A stretch of DNA of 64,000 bases, from the NCBI GenBank assembly GCA_038226665.1, contig JBBRQI010000013.1, positions 1 to 64,000 of the forward strand, read 5' to 3'. The notes below the pieces were generated by a model, which saw only the letters and a list, made by a program, of their open reading frames with translations, was not told where the DNA came from and searched no databases. A program made the translations under genes and the position numbers. This DNA is from SZAS-103 sp038226665 (lineage in GTDB: Bacteria; Pseudomonadota; Gammaproteobacteria; Xanthomonadales; Xanthomonadaceae). Of this stretch, positions 44,406-53,294 are shown piece by piece (the stretch's first letter is position 1; each line of letters starts with the position of its first letter).

Positions 44406-45047
44406 ATGATTCGCGTTTGCCTGGTGGACGACCAGACCTTGGTGAGGCAGGGCATCCGTTCCCTGTTGGCACTCGCCGACAGCATCGAGGTGATCGGCGA
44501 AGCCGCCGATGGCAGGCAGGCCGTCGAACTGATCCCGCAGCTCAAGCCCGATGTCGTGCTCATGGACATGCGCATGCCGCATATGTCGGGGCTGGAAGCG
44601 TTGCAGGCGTTGAACGCCAGCGGCGAGCTGCCGCCGACGATCATCCTGACCACCTTTGACGACGACCAGCTGGTACTTGCGGGAATCAAGGCCGGCGCGC
44701 GCGGTTACATGCTCAAGGACGTTTCGCTCGAACAACTGGTCAATGCCATCCAGACCGTCGCAGGCGGCGGTTCGCTGGTGCAGCCTGCAGTGACCCAGCG
44801 GCTGCTTTCAGGGCTGGAGCACATGAACAACGCGTTCGTCAGCCTCGAGCGCCCCGACCCCCTCACCGAACGCGAAACCGAAATCCTGCGGCTGATGGCT
44901 GGCGGTTTTTCCAACAAGGAAATCGCCAATTCGCTGCACGTCGCCGAGGGCACGGTCAAGAATCACGTCTCCAATATCTTGTCGAAGCTCGGCGTGCGCG
45001 ATCGCACCCGTGCAGTACTCAAGGCCTTCGAGCTCGGATTGGTTTGA
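44406..45047 (+). CDS. NarL/LuxR-type response regulator
   Basis: The protein has 213 residues. The receiver has acidic pocket VDDQ, the phospho-Asp in VVLMDMRMPHMSG, Thr in ILTTFDDD and Lys in GYMLKDVS. A LuxR helix-turn-helix follows: LTERETEILRLMAGGFSNKE and VAEGTVKNHVSNILSKLGV. It is the partner of the preceding kinase; ATG 44406 follows GGAGA. A 21-bp hairpin follows its stop. A broken copy of its 3' end lies at 46931-46975. Confidence 0.92.
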   Translation: MIRVCLVDDQTLVRQGIRSLLALADSIEVIGEAADGRQAVELIPQLKPDVVLMDMRMPHMSGLEALQALNASGELPPTIILTTFDDDQLVLAGIKAGARGYMLKDVSLEQLVNAIQTVAGGGSLVQPAVTQRLLSGLEHMNNAFVSLERPDPLTERETEILRLMAGGFSNKEIANSLHVAEGTVKNHVSNILSKLGVRDRTRAVLKAFELGLV

Positions 45048-45061
45048 CCCGATAACTTTGA

Positions 45062-45109
45062 AAAGGGGACGGGAACAATTAATTCGAGTTAATTGTTCCC
45101 GTCCCCTTT
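45062..45109. repeat. 21-bp perfect palindrome, possible bidirectional terminator
   Basis: Arms AAAGGGGACGGGAACAATTAA (45062-45082, 21 bases) and its exact complement at 45089-45109, with a 6-base loop TTCGAG. Shorter degenerate copies of GTCCCCTTT follow at 45124-45165. The pattern is like dispersed GGGGACGG-type elements near REP-associated transposases, but no transposase gene is here. It may end the regulator transcript. Confidence 0.8.
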
Positions 45110-45143
45110 CGTCCATTAACTCCGTCCCCTTTGATTCCGACCC

Positions 45144-45599
45144 CTATTTTCTCTGCCCCTTTGTTCGGTGAAATGGTGGCCCGTTTTCCGGCTCAGTCTG
45201 AATCGCCTTTATATCTGAGAGATGAAGCCTCACCTCCCGTGCATCGATCGCTGCTTTCGTAGCATGGAAAGATATGTGGGCCGCTAGAGGGTAAGTTTTT
45301 CTTTGGGCTGAACCATCCCCTTCGACCAGGACTCTGACCGAAATTTTCGTTCCAAAGAGGTCTTGAGGTGTCGTGACACGGACGGTGACCACATCCCAGT
45401 TCAGAGAACCCCCATTCGTAAGGTCTACCATGTCGCATTCGACGCATATTTTCTCAACCGAGGCAGACAGACTTATAAGCCCCGACGAAGCAGCAGAATT
45501 CGACGCATGAGTCGTTGAGCTCAGCGAGAAAAAGCACAGACCAGCACCCAGCACAGCAGAGGCGCCGAATCTAAGAAGGAAAAACGAAGAGCGTTTCAT
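45144..45599 (-). CDS. Secreted small protein coupled to the Rhs gene (candidate immunity)
   Basis: The protein has 151 residues. A signal peptide (~1-33, FGASAVLGAGLCFFSLSSTT) is followed by a beta-rich domain with two Cys close together (KICVECDMVDL). The start overlaps the Rhs stop as ATGA. Rhs and related toxins are normally followed by an immunity gene, and a periplasmic inhibitor would suit a metalloprotease toxin. No family was recognised, so immunity is inference from position. The DNA is less GC-rich than its surroundings. Confidence 0.6.
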   Translation of the reverse strand: MKRSSFFLLRFGASAVLGAGLCFFSLSSTTHASNSAASSGLISLSASVEKICVECDMVDLTNGGSLNWDVVTVRVTTPQDLFGTKISVRVLVEGDGSAQRKTYPLAAHISFHATKAAIDAREVRLHLSDIKAIQTEPENGPPFHRTKGQRK

Positions 45600-46900
45600 G
45601 GCCCACCGCCTGGATTCTTGCCGTAGTTTTGCATGAAGTGTTCTCTATCTGCATCGTTCACGCGCTGGCTATGGTAGTCCATGATTCCACCATACAAGAA
45701 ATCGCCAGGGGTTTGCGGATGTCCGTTGCCAAAGAAAAAATGACCCATTTCATGAGTCAGCGAGGTCTCCTGCAACCATCCAGGATGGTCACTATTGAGA
45801 TAGATAGTGCTTTTGGAAAGGTCCGTGCGACCTCCTATGTTGTAGCCTGCTGTGCAAACTGACAAACACATATCACCAGCGAACTGCGCCGTGCTCCGGG
45901 CAAGAATGTGCAAGGAATCGTCTCCCGTTTGATTCACCGGCGAAATCTTTAACCCGTCGCCGTTCCAGTTAGAGAGCGCGCCTCTTATAGTCGCTTGGGC
46001 CACATCGCCATCGACTTTCAGTGCCGTGTTGGTCGTCTTTCCATCGCTGGTAGTCTCGGCCGCAATAGCGGGGTTCACAAAGTCTGGATTCAATCTGCTT
46101 CCAGTCGCTACGTGATCGGCTGCTGAGTGTGCTATTGCCTGATCGTTCGTGCTGCCACCGCACGAAGCGGGTAGCGAATACGATCGACATTCTCTTAACA
46201 CCTTGTCTGGGATGTCGCCGCTGTTGCCGCCCGCACTCGTAATGTCCAGCGTGGATACGCTGTTTTCGGACCCGGCAGCCTGCGCTTGTCGGCTACCGGT
46301 TGAACTGCTGGGCGTGGCCCCAGGACTAGCACCATTGCCAGGACCCATCTGGATCGTGTAGCCAGCGCCTGCGGTGCCGCCGGCATAGCCTGCGTTGCCT
46401 TCGGTCGTCATGCCGCCCTTGATGTGCGTACCCGTCGGAGTTACTTCCAGCGTCTTCTTGGCGACGGTGCAAACTCTGCTTGGGTCTGCGGGACAAGCCG
46501 TATACCCGGTCGGATCGGTTCCCGCCAACGGATTGTTGAGGATGTAGCTGTACGGATTCAGGCTCTGGCTGTTGAGCGGGAACTGGATGAACGGGTCCAC
46601 GCTCAGGAACTTGCCCAGCGCGTAATCGTACACGCGCCCGTTCATGTGGATCAGCTCGACGCTGTTGAGGTGCTCGTGGCCGGTGAAGCCATGGCCGGTG
46701 ATCGCCATGCTCTGGATGCGCGCCGGCGACAGATCGGCCCAGGTGCCTGACCTCGGTTTGCCGAACGCATCCGAGCCGCGGGTCTCGACCAAGGTACCGG
46801 TGGCGTCTGCGATCGCGTCCACCGATCCGAGACGTCCCGAGCCGCGAGCTACAGGAAGTATGGATATATCCCCAGACGAAAAACTGCGGGTTCGAGCCAT
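45596..46900 (-). CDS. Orphan Rhs tip with zinc-metalloprotease-like C-terminus
   Basis: The protein has 434 residues from ATG 46900. The Rhs core ends are visible: GRLGSVDAIADATGTLVETR, GFTGHEHLNSVELIHMNGRV, YDYALGKFLSVDPFIQFP and NPYSYILNNPLAGTDPTGY, which marks the cleavage/variable junction (~170). The ~260-residue tip has HEMGHFFFGNGH (~380-391) and a GGIMDY turn, like metzincin active sites with one extra residue. The many YD repeats of a full Rhs are missing, so this is a 5'-truncated tip (orphan CT). The frame stays open upstream to 47137 but shows no homology there. Confidence 0.75.
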   Translation of the reverse strand: MARTRSFSSGDISILPVARGSGRLGSVDAIADATGTLVETRGSDAFGKPRSGTWADLSPARIQSMAITGHGFTGHEHLNSVELIHMNGRVYDYALGKFLSVDPFIQFPLNSQSLNPYSYILNNPLAGTDPTGYTACPADPSRVCTVAKKTLEVTPTGTHIKGGMTTEGNAGYAGGTAGAGYTIQMGPGNGASPGATPSSSTGSRQAQAAGSENSVSTLDITSAGGNSGDIPDKVLRECRSYSLPASCGGSTNDQAIAHSAADHVATGSRLNPDFVNPAIAAETTSDGKTTNTALKVDGDVAQATIRGALSNWNGDGLKISPVNQTGDDSLHILARSTAQFAGDMCLSVCTAGYNIGGRTDLSKSTIYLNSDHPGWLQETSLTHEMGHFFFGNGHPQTPGDFLYGGIMDYHSQRVNDADREHFMQNYGKNPGGGP

Positions 46901-46920
46901 AGAACCGCAGAGCGCGTCAC

Positions 46921-46975
46921 TCGGAATGGCAGCACCCGTGCAGTGTTGAGGGCCTTCGAACTGGGATTGGCATAA
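46921..46975 (+). pseudogene. Remnant of a second NarL-type regulator 3' end
   Basis: The sequence ending GTGTTGAGGGCCTTCGAACT then GGGATTGGCATAA encodes TRAVLRAFELGLA-stop, nearly the same as TRAVLKAFELGLV at the end of the intact regulator. The homology continues upstream only through a gapped LGV stretch and is frameshifted. The gene body is missing. The remnant lies just beyond the Rhs 5' break. Confidence 0.7.
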
Positions 46976-47230
46976 GTCGGACGTCCGGCCAAGCGCAGCG
47001 TGCCGGCGTTCGCAACCGCGTGAGCCTGCGGCTCGCATGCAGCGGCCGCGCACTCGTATAGGCTTCGTCTGATCGATCTCGTCAAAGCCTGCGCGGGGTA
47101 GCTGCCCGGCTGCCTCGTTCCCTGCTAGCATTGCCACTTGTGCATGCGCGACCCCGTGTTGCGATGATGCCGCGTCGGTCGCCGTCGATGCTCGGACGGG
47201 CCGCGTCAGCCCGTTTTCTGGAGACTGCGA
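46976..47230. other. Intergenic region without recognised genes
   Basis: Gap between the regulator remnant and the next SRPBCC gene. No convincing coding sequence, hairpin or promoter match was seen, though the promoter of the SRPBCC gene must lie here. Confidence 0.4.
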
Positions 47231-48316
47231 ATGATTCGGATTCTTGAATTACTGATCGCCATGGTGCTGGTCGTGGTGCTGTTTGTCGTGGTCGGACTGG
47301 CATTGCCATCGCATCGCCATGCCTTCTACGCGACCGAGACCAACCGGCCGTTGCCGGTGGTCTTCGACATGCTGTCCGGGTTCAAGCGCTTCAAGGACTG
47401 GAATGGACTGACCAAGATGGATCCGCACATCCATTACAGCCTGAGCGGCGCGGAAAGCGGCAAGGGCGCACGCGTCGATTACACATCGCAGAATGCGAGT
47501 GTCGGCAGCGGCAGCTGGGAAGTGACCGAGGTCGATCCCGGCGACGCGGGCAAGATCGTCATCAACGTGATCAATGGCGATTACGGTTCCAACAAGACGA
47601 TGACGTTCCACTTCAAGAGGGTCGGCAACCAGAAGTTGTCGGTCGAGATCGGCGAGGACTACGACGTCGATTACGGCTGGAACCTGTTCGGCCGTTACGC
47701 AGGACTGTACGTGTCCCGCAGCGCTGGCGACTTGATGAAGGCTGGCCTGGCCAACCTCAACAACCTGCTTGCGACGATACCCAAGTTCGATTACACCCAG
47801 CTCACGGTTGCGCCGAAGATCGTCAAGCTTCCGGCCGAGAACCTGCTGACCGCACCGACCAAGGCCAAGCGCGCCAACGACGAAGTGATGTCGGCGATGC
47901 AGACACAGGAAAAATGGCTGCGCCAGGTGATCGCGAAGAACGGCCTTGAAGCGACCGGCCCATTGCGCGTCATCACCAATAGCTACGGTGCCGATACCTA
48001 CGATTTCGACCTCGCGCTTCCCGTGCACAAGGTTGGCGAGGCCGCAGGTGCTGCGCCGTCGCAGTTGACGGTCAAGCTCGACGGTCCCGTGAAGTACGTC
48101 CAGACGCAGGCTGCGGACGCCATCACAACGACCTATGCCGGCCACATGGCACAACTGTCGGCGATCCGCGAGGCGATGAAAGCCTGGGCGGTCGTGCATG
48201 GCGTGCAGGTCGGCGATCACCCGTACGAGGTCTATACGAAGGGCATCGCGACGTCGTTCAGCGAAACCGGCGATTTCACGTTGTACTGGCCGCTGAAGCC
48301 CGCGGGCAGCAAGTAA
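47231..48316 (+). CDS. Membrane-anchored SRPBCC protein with GyrI-like C-terminal half
   Basis: The protein has 361 residues. One N-terminal span (~4-24, LELLIAMVLVVVLFVVVGLA) is followed by a polyketide-cyclase/SRPBCC domain (~35-170, RPLPVVFDMLSGFKRFKDWN). The second half (~230-355) resembles a GyrI/effector-binding fold. The catalytic ligand is unknown. It stands alone on the plus strand, 202 bases before the ABC operon. Confidence 0.8.
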   Translation: MIRILELLIAMVLVVVLFVVVGLALPSHRHAFYATETNRPLPVVFDMLSGFKRFKDWNGLTKMDPHIHYSLSGAESGKGARVDYTSQNASVGSGSWEVTEVDPGDAGKIVINVINGDYGSNKTMTFHFKRVGNQKLSVEIGEDYDVDYGWNLFGRYAGLYVSRSAGDLMKAGLANLNNLLATIPKFDYTQLTVAPKIVKLPAENLLTAPTKAKRANDEVMSAMQTQEKWLRQVIAKNGLEATGPLRVITNSYGADTYDFDLALPVHKVGEAAGAAPSQLTVKLDGPVKYVQTQAADAITTTYAGHMAQLSAIREAMKAWAVVHGVQVGDHPYEVYTKGIATSFSETGDFTLYWPLKPAGSK

Positions 48317-48518
48317 TCACCGCGCTTGTTGCGTTCATGCGCGTCGGTTTCGACGGCGCGCGGCATATACGGTTCGTCGCGACGGCATCGATCGCCGCGG
48401 GAGCGATCGTGATTGATCCGGAAATTCCAGGCATCCCGAACGGTCACAATCATCCGCAGCCGCGCGCTTCGGTGCGCGCGCCAGTTCGATCAACGACTCC
48501 CAGCGAGACGATCCACCG

Positions 48519-49448
48519 ATGATCGAAACCCAGCAGCTGAGCAAACGCTACGGTCGGATCACGGCGGTGGATGCGGTCAGTTTCAAGGTCGGCCCTGGTG
48601 AGGTGCTTGGTTTCCTCGGCCCCAATGGTGCCGGCAAATCCACCACGATGCGCATGCTTGCGGGCTACCTCGCGCCGAGTGATGGCAGCGCGAGCGTATG
48701 CGGCCACGACGTCGTGCGCGATCCGCTCGCCGCGCGTCGCGCGCTCGGCTACCTGCCCGAGGGCGCGCCGAGTTACGGCGAGATGCGCGTGCAGGCGTTC
48801 CTCGCGTTTGTCGCTGATGCGCACCAGCTGGAACCGGCCACGCGCCGGCGCCGCCTCGATGAAGTGATCGCGCGGCTCGCGCTCGAATCCGTGTTGCAGC
48901 AACGCATCGACACTCTGTCGAAAGGCTTTCGCCGCCGCGTCGCGCTGGCTGCCGCGATCCTGCACGATCCGCCCGCGCTGTTGCTCGACGAACCAACCGA
49001 TGGCCTCGACCCGAACCAGAAACACGACGTGCGCCAGCTCATCCGCGAGATGTCGCGTGAACGCACCATCGTGATTTCCACGCACATCCTCGAGGAAGTG
49101 CAGGCGCTGTGCACGCGCGCCATCGTCATCGCGCGCGGCAAGCTGCTCGCCGACGCCACGCCCGCCGAGCTCGAAAAACGTTCGCGCTACCACGGCGCGA
49201 TCTCGGTGCAGGTCGGCGACAGCGTGACCGCGCGCTCCGCGCTCCAAGGCATGCAGGGAGTTGCCGCGATCGAAGCCGACAGCGAAAACAATCGCCTGCT
49301 GGTCGTGCCGCAGGGCGGCGTCGATCTGCTCGCTGCGATCGGCGAACGCCTGCATGCGCGCGGCGTTGCCTACAGCGACGCGCGCGTCGAACGCGGCCGC
49401 CTCGAGGATGTGTTCCGCAGCCTGACCCTCGCTGGAGACGCTCGATGA
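48519..49448 (+). CDS. GldA-like ABC transporter ATPase
   Basis: The protein has 309 residues. It has Walker A GFLGPNGAGKSTTMRML, a Q-loop region GYLPEGAPSYG, signature LSKGFRRRVALAAAIL, Walker B ALLLDEPTDGLDP, and switch ISTHILEEV. The C-terminal ~80 residues match DUF4162-type tails. It pairs with the permease (ATGA overlap) and the GldG-type protein. In Bacteroidetes GldAFG is linked to gliding; in Proteobacteria the same trio has no settled substrate. Confidence 0.88.
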   Translation: MIETQQLSKRYGRITAVDAVSFKVGPGEVLGFLGPNGAGKSTTMRMLAGYLAPSDGSASVCGHDVVRDPLAARRALGYLPEGAPSYGEMRVQAFLAFVADAHQLEPATRRRRLDEVIARLALESVLQQRIDTLSKGFRRRVALAAAILHDPPALLLDEPTDGLDPNQKHDVRQLIREMSRERTIVISTHILEEVQALCTRAIVIARGKLLADATPAELEKRSRYHGAISVQVGDSVTARSALQGMQGVAAIEADSENNRLLVVPQGGVDLLAAIGERLHARGVAYSDARVERGRLEDVFRSLTLAGDAR

Positions 49449-50197
49449 GCGCCAGCCCTTCGATAAGTGCTGTAGGGACGGTATTCCGCCGCGAGTGGAG
49501 CAGCTACCTGGCGACGCCGGTCGCGTACGTGTTCACGGTGATCTTCCTGATGCTCGCGGCGTCGCTCACGTTCTATCTCGGCGGGTTTTTTGAGCGCGGC
49601 CAGGCCGACCTGCAGCCGTTCTTCGCATTCCATCCGTGGCTTTATCTTTTCATCGTTCCGGCGGTTTCGATGCGCCTGTGGGCCGAGGAACGCGGCAACG
49701 GAACCATCGAATTGCTACTGACGTTGCCTCTGCCAACATGGCAGGCGGTACTCGGCAAGTTCCTCGCTGCGTGGTGCTATGTCGGTCTTGCGCTCGCGCT
49801 GACGTTCCCGATGTGGATCACGGTCAATTACCTCGGCGATCCGGACAATGGCGTGATCCTTGCCGGTTACCTCGGCAGCTGGCTGATGGCGGGCGCATTC
49901 CTTGCGGTTGGCGCCTGCCTGTCCGCAGCAACGCGCAACCAGGTCATCGCCTTCATCCTGACTGCGAGCGTGTGCTTTGTGTTCCTGCTAGCGGGCTACC
50001 CTCTGGTGCAGGAAACCGCGCGTGCGTGGTTGCCGAACGCATTGGCCGATGCCATCGCGCAGCTGAGTTTCCTCAGCCACTTCGACGCGATTTCGCGCGG
50101 CTTGCTGGATCTGCGCGACATCGCGTTCTTCGTCATCACGATCATCGCCTGGCTGGTCGCCTGCACGATCGTCGTCGATCTTCGGAAAGCGGACTGA
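49445..50197 (+). CDS. GldF-like ABC-2 permease
   Basis: The protein has 250 residues and six spans. FRREWSSYLATPVAYVFTVI and FIVPAVSMRLWAEERGNGTI are ABC-2/GldF hallmarks, with the ELLLTLPLPTWQAVLGKFLA coupling helix. ATG 49445 overlaps the ATPase stop as ATGA, and the gene ends 3 bases before the next start. Confidence 0.88.
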   Translation: MSASPSISAVGTVFRREWSSYLATPVAYVFTVIFLMLAASLTFYLGGFFERGQADLQPFFAFHPWLYLFIVPAVSMRLWAEERGNGTIELLLTLPLPTWQAVLGKFLAAWCYVGLALALTFPMWITVNYLGDPDNGVILAGYLGSWLMAGAFLAVGACLSAATRNQVIAFILTASVCFVFLLAGYPLVQETARAWLPNALADAIAQLSFLSHFDAISRGLLDLRDIAFFVITIIAWLVACTIVVDLRKAD

Positions 50198-50200
50198 ACC

Positions 50201-52060
50201 ATGACGACGCGCCTTCCAGTCTCGATCAAATTGCTGTTGCTCGCGGTCGCATGCGTCGTGCTGGTGTTCTTCAGCGGCCTGCTGCTGCGCGGCGCGCGGC
50301 TCGACCTCACCGCGAACAGGCTCTACACGCTGTCGCAAGGTACCGAACACATCCTGGCCAGCAACCGCGAACCGATCCGGCTGCAATTGTTCGCATCCGA
50401 CCAGGCCATGCGCGACCTGCCATCCTTGCGCACCTATGCGCAGCGCGTGCGTGAGCTGATCGAAGAGATTGCCGCGAAATCGAATGGACGCATCACCCTC
50501 GATATCGTCGATCCGATCGCGTATTCCGACGCCGAGGACAAGGCATCAGGCTACGGATTGCAGGCGCTGCCGATCGGCACCGGCGGCGCGCCGGTGTATT
50601 TCGGGCTGGTCGCCACGAATACGCACGGCGCGCAGGCTGTCGATCCGTTCTTCGATCCGTCCAAGGAAGTCTTCCTCGAATACGACATCGACAAGCTCAT
50701 CACGTCGTTGTCAAGCCGGCACAAGCCCGTCGTCGCGATGCTGTCGTCGTTGCAGAACGGGCCGAGCTTCGATGCGAACACCGGTCAAGTCCACGATGGC
50801 TGGGCGATGGACACCGAACTCTCGCGCCTGTACGAACTGCGTCGCCTGCAACCGAGCCTGACATCGATCGGCGACGGCGTCGATTTGCTGATCCTCATCC
50901 ATCCCAGGAATCTTTCCGACGATGTGTCGTACGCGATCGACCAGTTCGTGCTGCGCGGCGGTCGCCTGCTGGTGTTTGTCGATCCGTTTGCGGAATCCGA
51001 TCCGGGTGCGCAGAACCCGCCGCAACTCCTTCCCGGCGGTGGACTCAGCCCGGGCGTGTCGTCTTCCCTAGACCGCCTGTTCAAGGCCTGGGGCGTCGCT
51101 TTCAATGCGGACATGGTCGTGCGCGATCCGCAGGACGCATTGCAGATACAGAACGACCCGCGGATGCAGCCAGTGTCGAACCCGGTGCTTATCGGATTGA
51201 ACAAGGATGCACTGAACCAGAACGACACCGTCTCGGCGCAACTCGATGCGCTGAATCTTGCGAGCGCCGGCGCGATCGAACTCGCGCCCCGCAGCCCGAT
51301 GACGATGGAGCCGCTCGCGCAGAGCTCGACGAACGCGGATCTTGTCGCCACCAATCGCGTGCGTTTGCAGACCGATCCGAAGCAGTTGTCCGAGGGTTTT
51401 CATGCGACCGGGAAATCCTATGTGCTCGCCGCACGCCTGACCGGCAAGCCCGACAGCGCTTTCCCCGAGCGCACCGGGGCCAGGCACCTCACCGTTGCCC
51501 GCAATCCCGTCAACATCATCGTCGTCGCCGATACCGACATATTGACCGATCGGCTATGGGTGCACTCGCAGGATTTCTTCGGCCGCAAATTGCTCAACGC
51601 CTTCGCGAAGAACGGCGATTTCGTCGCGAACGCTGTCGACAATCTCGTGGGTACGCCCGACCTGATCGCGGTGCGCACGCGGCCCGGGTTCAATCGTCCG
51701 TTTACCCGCGTCGAGCAGCTCAAGCGCAAGGCCGACCAGCGCCTGCGCGGCAAGCAGGACGAACTACAGGCGCAACTGAAGTTGATGGAAGGCAAGCTGG
51801 CGGAATTGCAGCCCGACAAATCCGGCAACGCGGCGCAACAGCTCGATGCGCGCCAAGGCGCGGAGATCCGCGAGTTCCAGCAGCAACGCCAGCGTGTCCG
51901 TACCGAACTGCGCGGCGTGCAGGAACAACTCAATGCAAGCATCCACAAACTCGGCACGCAACTGAAGCTCATCGACATCCTCGGCGTGCCGTTGCTGCTG
52001 ACGCTGGGCGCGCTGATCGTTGCGTGGCGGCGGCGACGTCCGCAACGCAATGCGATTTGA
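50201..52060 (+). CDS. GldG-like ABC auxiliary protein
   Basis: The protein has 619 residues. An N-terminal span (~11-31) and a C-terminal span (~590-608) bracket a large periplasmic ABC-transporter auxiliary domain (RLDLTANRLYTLSQGTEHIL; FVLRGGRLLVFVDPFAESDP). A coiled coil (~500-580) precedes the last span. It works with the two preceding genes; the substrate is unknown. Confidence 0.88.
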   Translation: MTTRLPVSIKLLLLAVACVVLVFFSGLLLRGARLDLTANRLYTLSQGTEHILASNREPIRLQLFASDQAMRDLPSLRTYAQRVRELIEEIAAKSNGRITLDIVDPIAYSDAEDKASGYGLQALPIGTGGAPVYFGLVATNTHGAQAVDPFFDPSKEVFLEYDIDKLITSLSSRHKPVVAMLSSLQNGPSFDANTGQVHDGWAMDTELSRLYELRRLQPSLTSIGDGVDLLILIHPRNLSDDVSYAIDQFVLRGGRLLVFVDPFAESDPGAQNPPQLLPGGGLSPGVSSSLDRLFKAWGVAFNADMVVRDPQDALQIQNDPRMQPVSNPVLIGLNKDALNQNDTVSAQLDALNLASAGAIELAPRSPMTMEPLAQSSTNADLVATNRVRLQTDPKQLSEGFHATGKSYVLAARLTGKPDSAFPERTGARHLTVARNPVNIIVVADTDILTDRLWVHSQDFFGRKLLNAFAKNGDFVANAVDNLVGTPDLIAVRTRPGFNRPFTRVEQLKRKADQRLRGKQDELQAQLKLMEGKLAELQPDKSGNAAQQLDARQGAEIREFQQQRQRVRTELRGVQEQLNASIHKLGTQLKLIDILGVPLLLTLGALIVAWRRRRPQRNAI

Positions 52061-52103
52061 TTCTCGCGCGAAGGCTGACTCCACGGTGACGGAGGCGTTG
52101 GTG

Positions 52104-52466
52104 ATGGACTCCACGGCGCGTTCGATGCGCGTGCTCGCGGGAATCGGCGCGCTCGCTTGCGGCGTCGCGATCGGCGTCAGCGCGTACGCAATGCATGGCG
52201 CGTTGGCGGCGAAAGATCACGAACGCCTCGTCATTGCCGCGGTGTTCCTGTTCGCGCACGGACTCTCGCTCGCCGCGCTCGCACCCGGCACGCGCTCGCG
52301 CTTGCGGCAGGCGGGCCTGCTCATTCTGATGATCGGCACCATCCTGTTCGCGGGCAGTCTCGTGCTCGCCGCATGGCTTGGCATCGCGCCCACGCTCGCG
52401 CCATTCGGCGGTAGCCTGTTGATGCTGGGCTGGTTGTTGATCGGTGGGGATTTCCTGATTACATGA
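52104..52466 (+). CDS. DUF423-like membrane protein
   Basis: The protein has 120 residues and four spans, beginning VLAGIGALACGVAIGVSAYA followed by MHGAL, as in DUF423 (YgdD) proteins. ATG 52104 follows GGAGG. The last residues (LGWLLIGGDF) match the family end. Function is unknown. Confidence 0.8.
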   Translation: MDSTARSMRVLAGIGALACGVAIGVSAYAMHGALAAKDHERLVIAAVFLFAHGLSLAALAPGTRSRLRQAGLLILMIGTILFAGSLVLAAWLGIAPTLAPFGGSLLMLGWLLIGGDFLIT

Positions 52467-52504
52467 AGCGATGAGCGGATAGATCGCTGACGAGGAGTGC
52501 GACG

Positions 52505-53230
52505 ATGGCGCGCTTGAGCCGTGGATTCGACGTCGACGCTGCGCACGCGCACCTGCGCAAGCGTGATCGCGCGCTTGCGAAATGGCTGCGCAAAGTCGAA
52601 GCCTTCGAGACGCCCGCGCGCTGGAAACAACGCTTCGATGTCACGGATGCGCTCGCGCGCGCGATCCTGTTCCAGCAACTCTCGGGCAAGGCCGCATCGA
52701 CCATCGTCGGACGCGTCGAAGTCGCGACGCGCTCGAAATTGCTGCACCCGGAGGCATTCGCGCGCGCTGATGACGTGACGCTGCGCGCTTGCGGCGTGTC
52801 CGGCAACAAGCTGCTCGCGTTGCGCGACCTGTCCGCACGCGCGCTGCGTGGAGAAGTTCCTAGCACCATGCAGATGGCGCGCATGCACGATGACGAGATC
52901 ATCGCCGCACTGAGCGCGGTGCGCGGCATCGGTGCTTGGACAGTGCAGATGATGCTGATGTTCCGTCTCGGCAGGCCCGATGTGTTGCCGGTGGACGACC
53001 TGGGCATCCGCAAGGGCGCGCAGATCGTCGATGGTCTTGATGCGATGCCGACGCCGAAGGAACTGCTCGCGCGCGGTGAAGCGTGGGGGCCGTATCGAAC
53101 GCTTGCGGGGATGTATTTATGGCGGATCGCCGATGCGGCGAAGCCGGTTGCGAAGAAGCCCGTAGCTGCTGCGAAGCAGTCCGTTGCTGTCAGGAAATCG
53201 ACAAAACCTGTCAAGCGTTCACAGGAATGA
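52505..53230 (+). CDS. DNA-3-methyladenine glycosylase II, AlkA-type HhH-GPD
   Basis: This 241-residue enzyme excises alkylated bases. The helix-hairpin-helix LSAVRGIGAWTVQMMLMF and the catalytic Asp in LPVDDLGIRKG (~155-165) are intact. FQQLSGKAASTIVGR is the usual base-flipping region. A Lys/Ala-rich tail (~215-241) may add DNA contact. The array of attC-like sites begins 11 bases after its stop, so this is the flank of the cassette region. Confidence 0.92.
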   Translation: MARLSRGFDVDAAHAHLRKRDRALAKWLRKVEAFETPARWKQRFDVTDALARAILFQQLSGKAASTIVGRVEVATRSKLLHPEAFARADDVTLRACGVSGNKLLALRDLSARALRGEVPSTMQMARMHDDEIIAALSAVRGIGAWTVQMMLMFRLGRPDVLPVDDLGIRKGAQIVDGLDAMPTPKELLARGEAWGPYRTLAGMYLWRIADAAKPVAKKPVAAAKQSVAVRKSTKPVKRSQE

Positions 53231-53240
53231 AGTCGTTCCA

Positions 53241-53294
53241 GCGCCTTGCGTCTTGAGTGCCGAATGCACGTCCGGCTTGTATGAATTGTCAGGG
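53241..53294 (-). other. attC-like recombination site 5 (end of array)
   Basis: On the minus strand, after the stop of the 110-residue gene, CTGACAATTCATACAAGCCG resembles the R''-L'' half of integron attC sites (compare AACAATTCATTCAAGCCG). It is followed by a GGCACTCAAGACGCAAGGCG L'-R' half. The R' core is degenerate (GCGCTGG rather than GTTAGxC). Confidence 0.55.

Noticed and set aside
46901..47137. Extended N-terminus of the Rhs frame
   Set aside because: No Rhs homology, and it runs antisense through the regulator remnant, so it is not counted as part of the protein.
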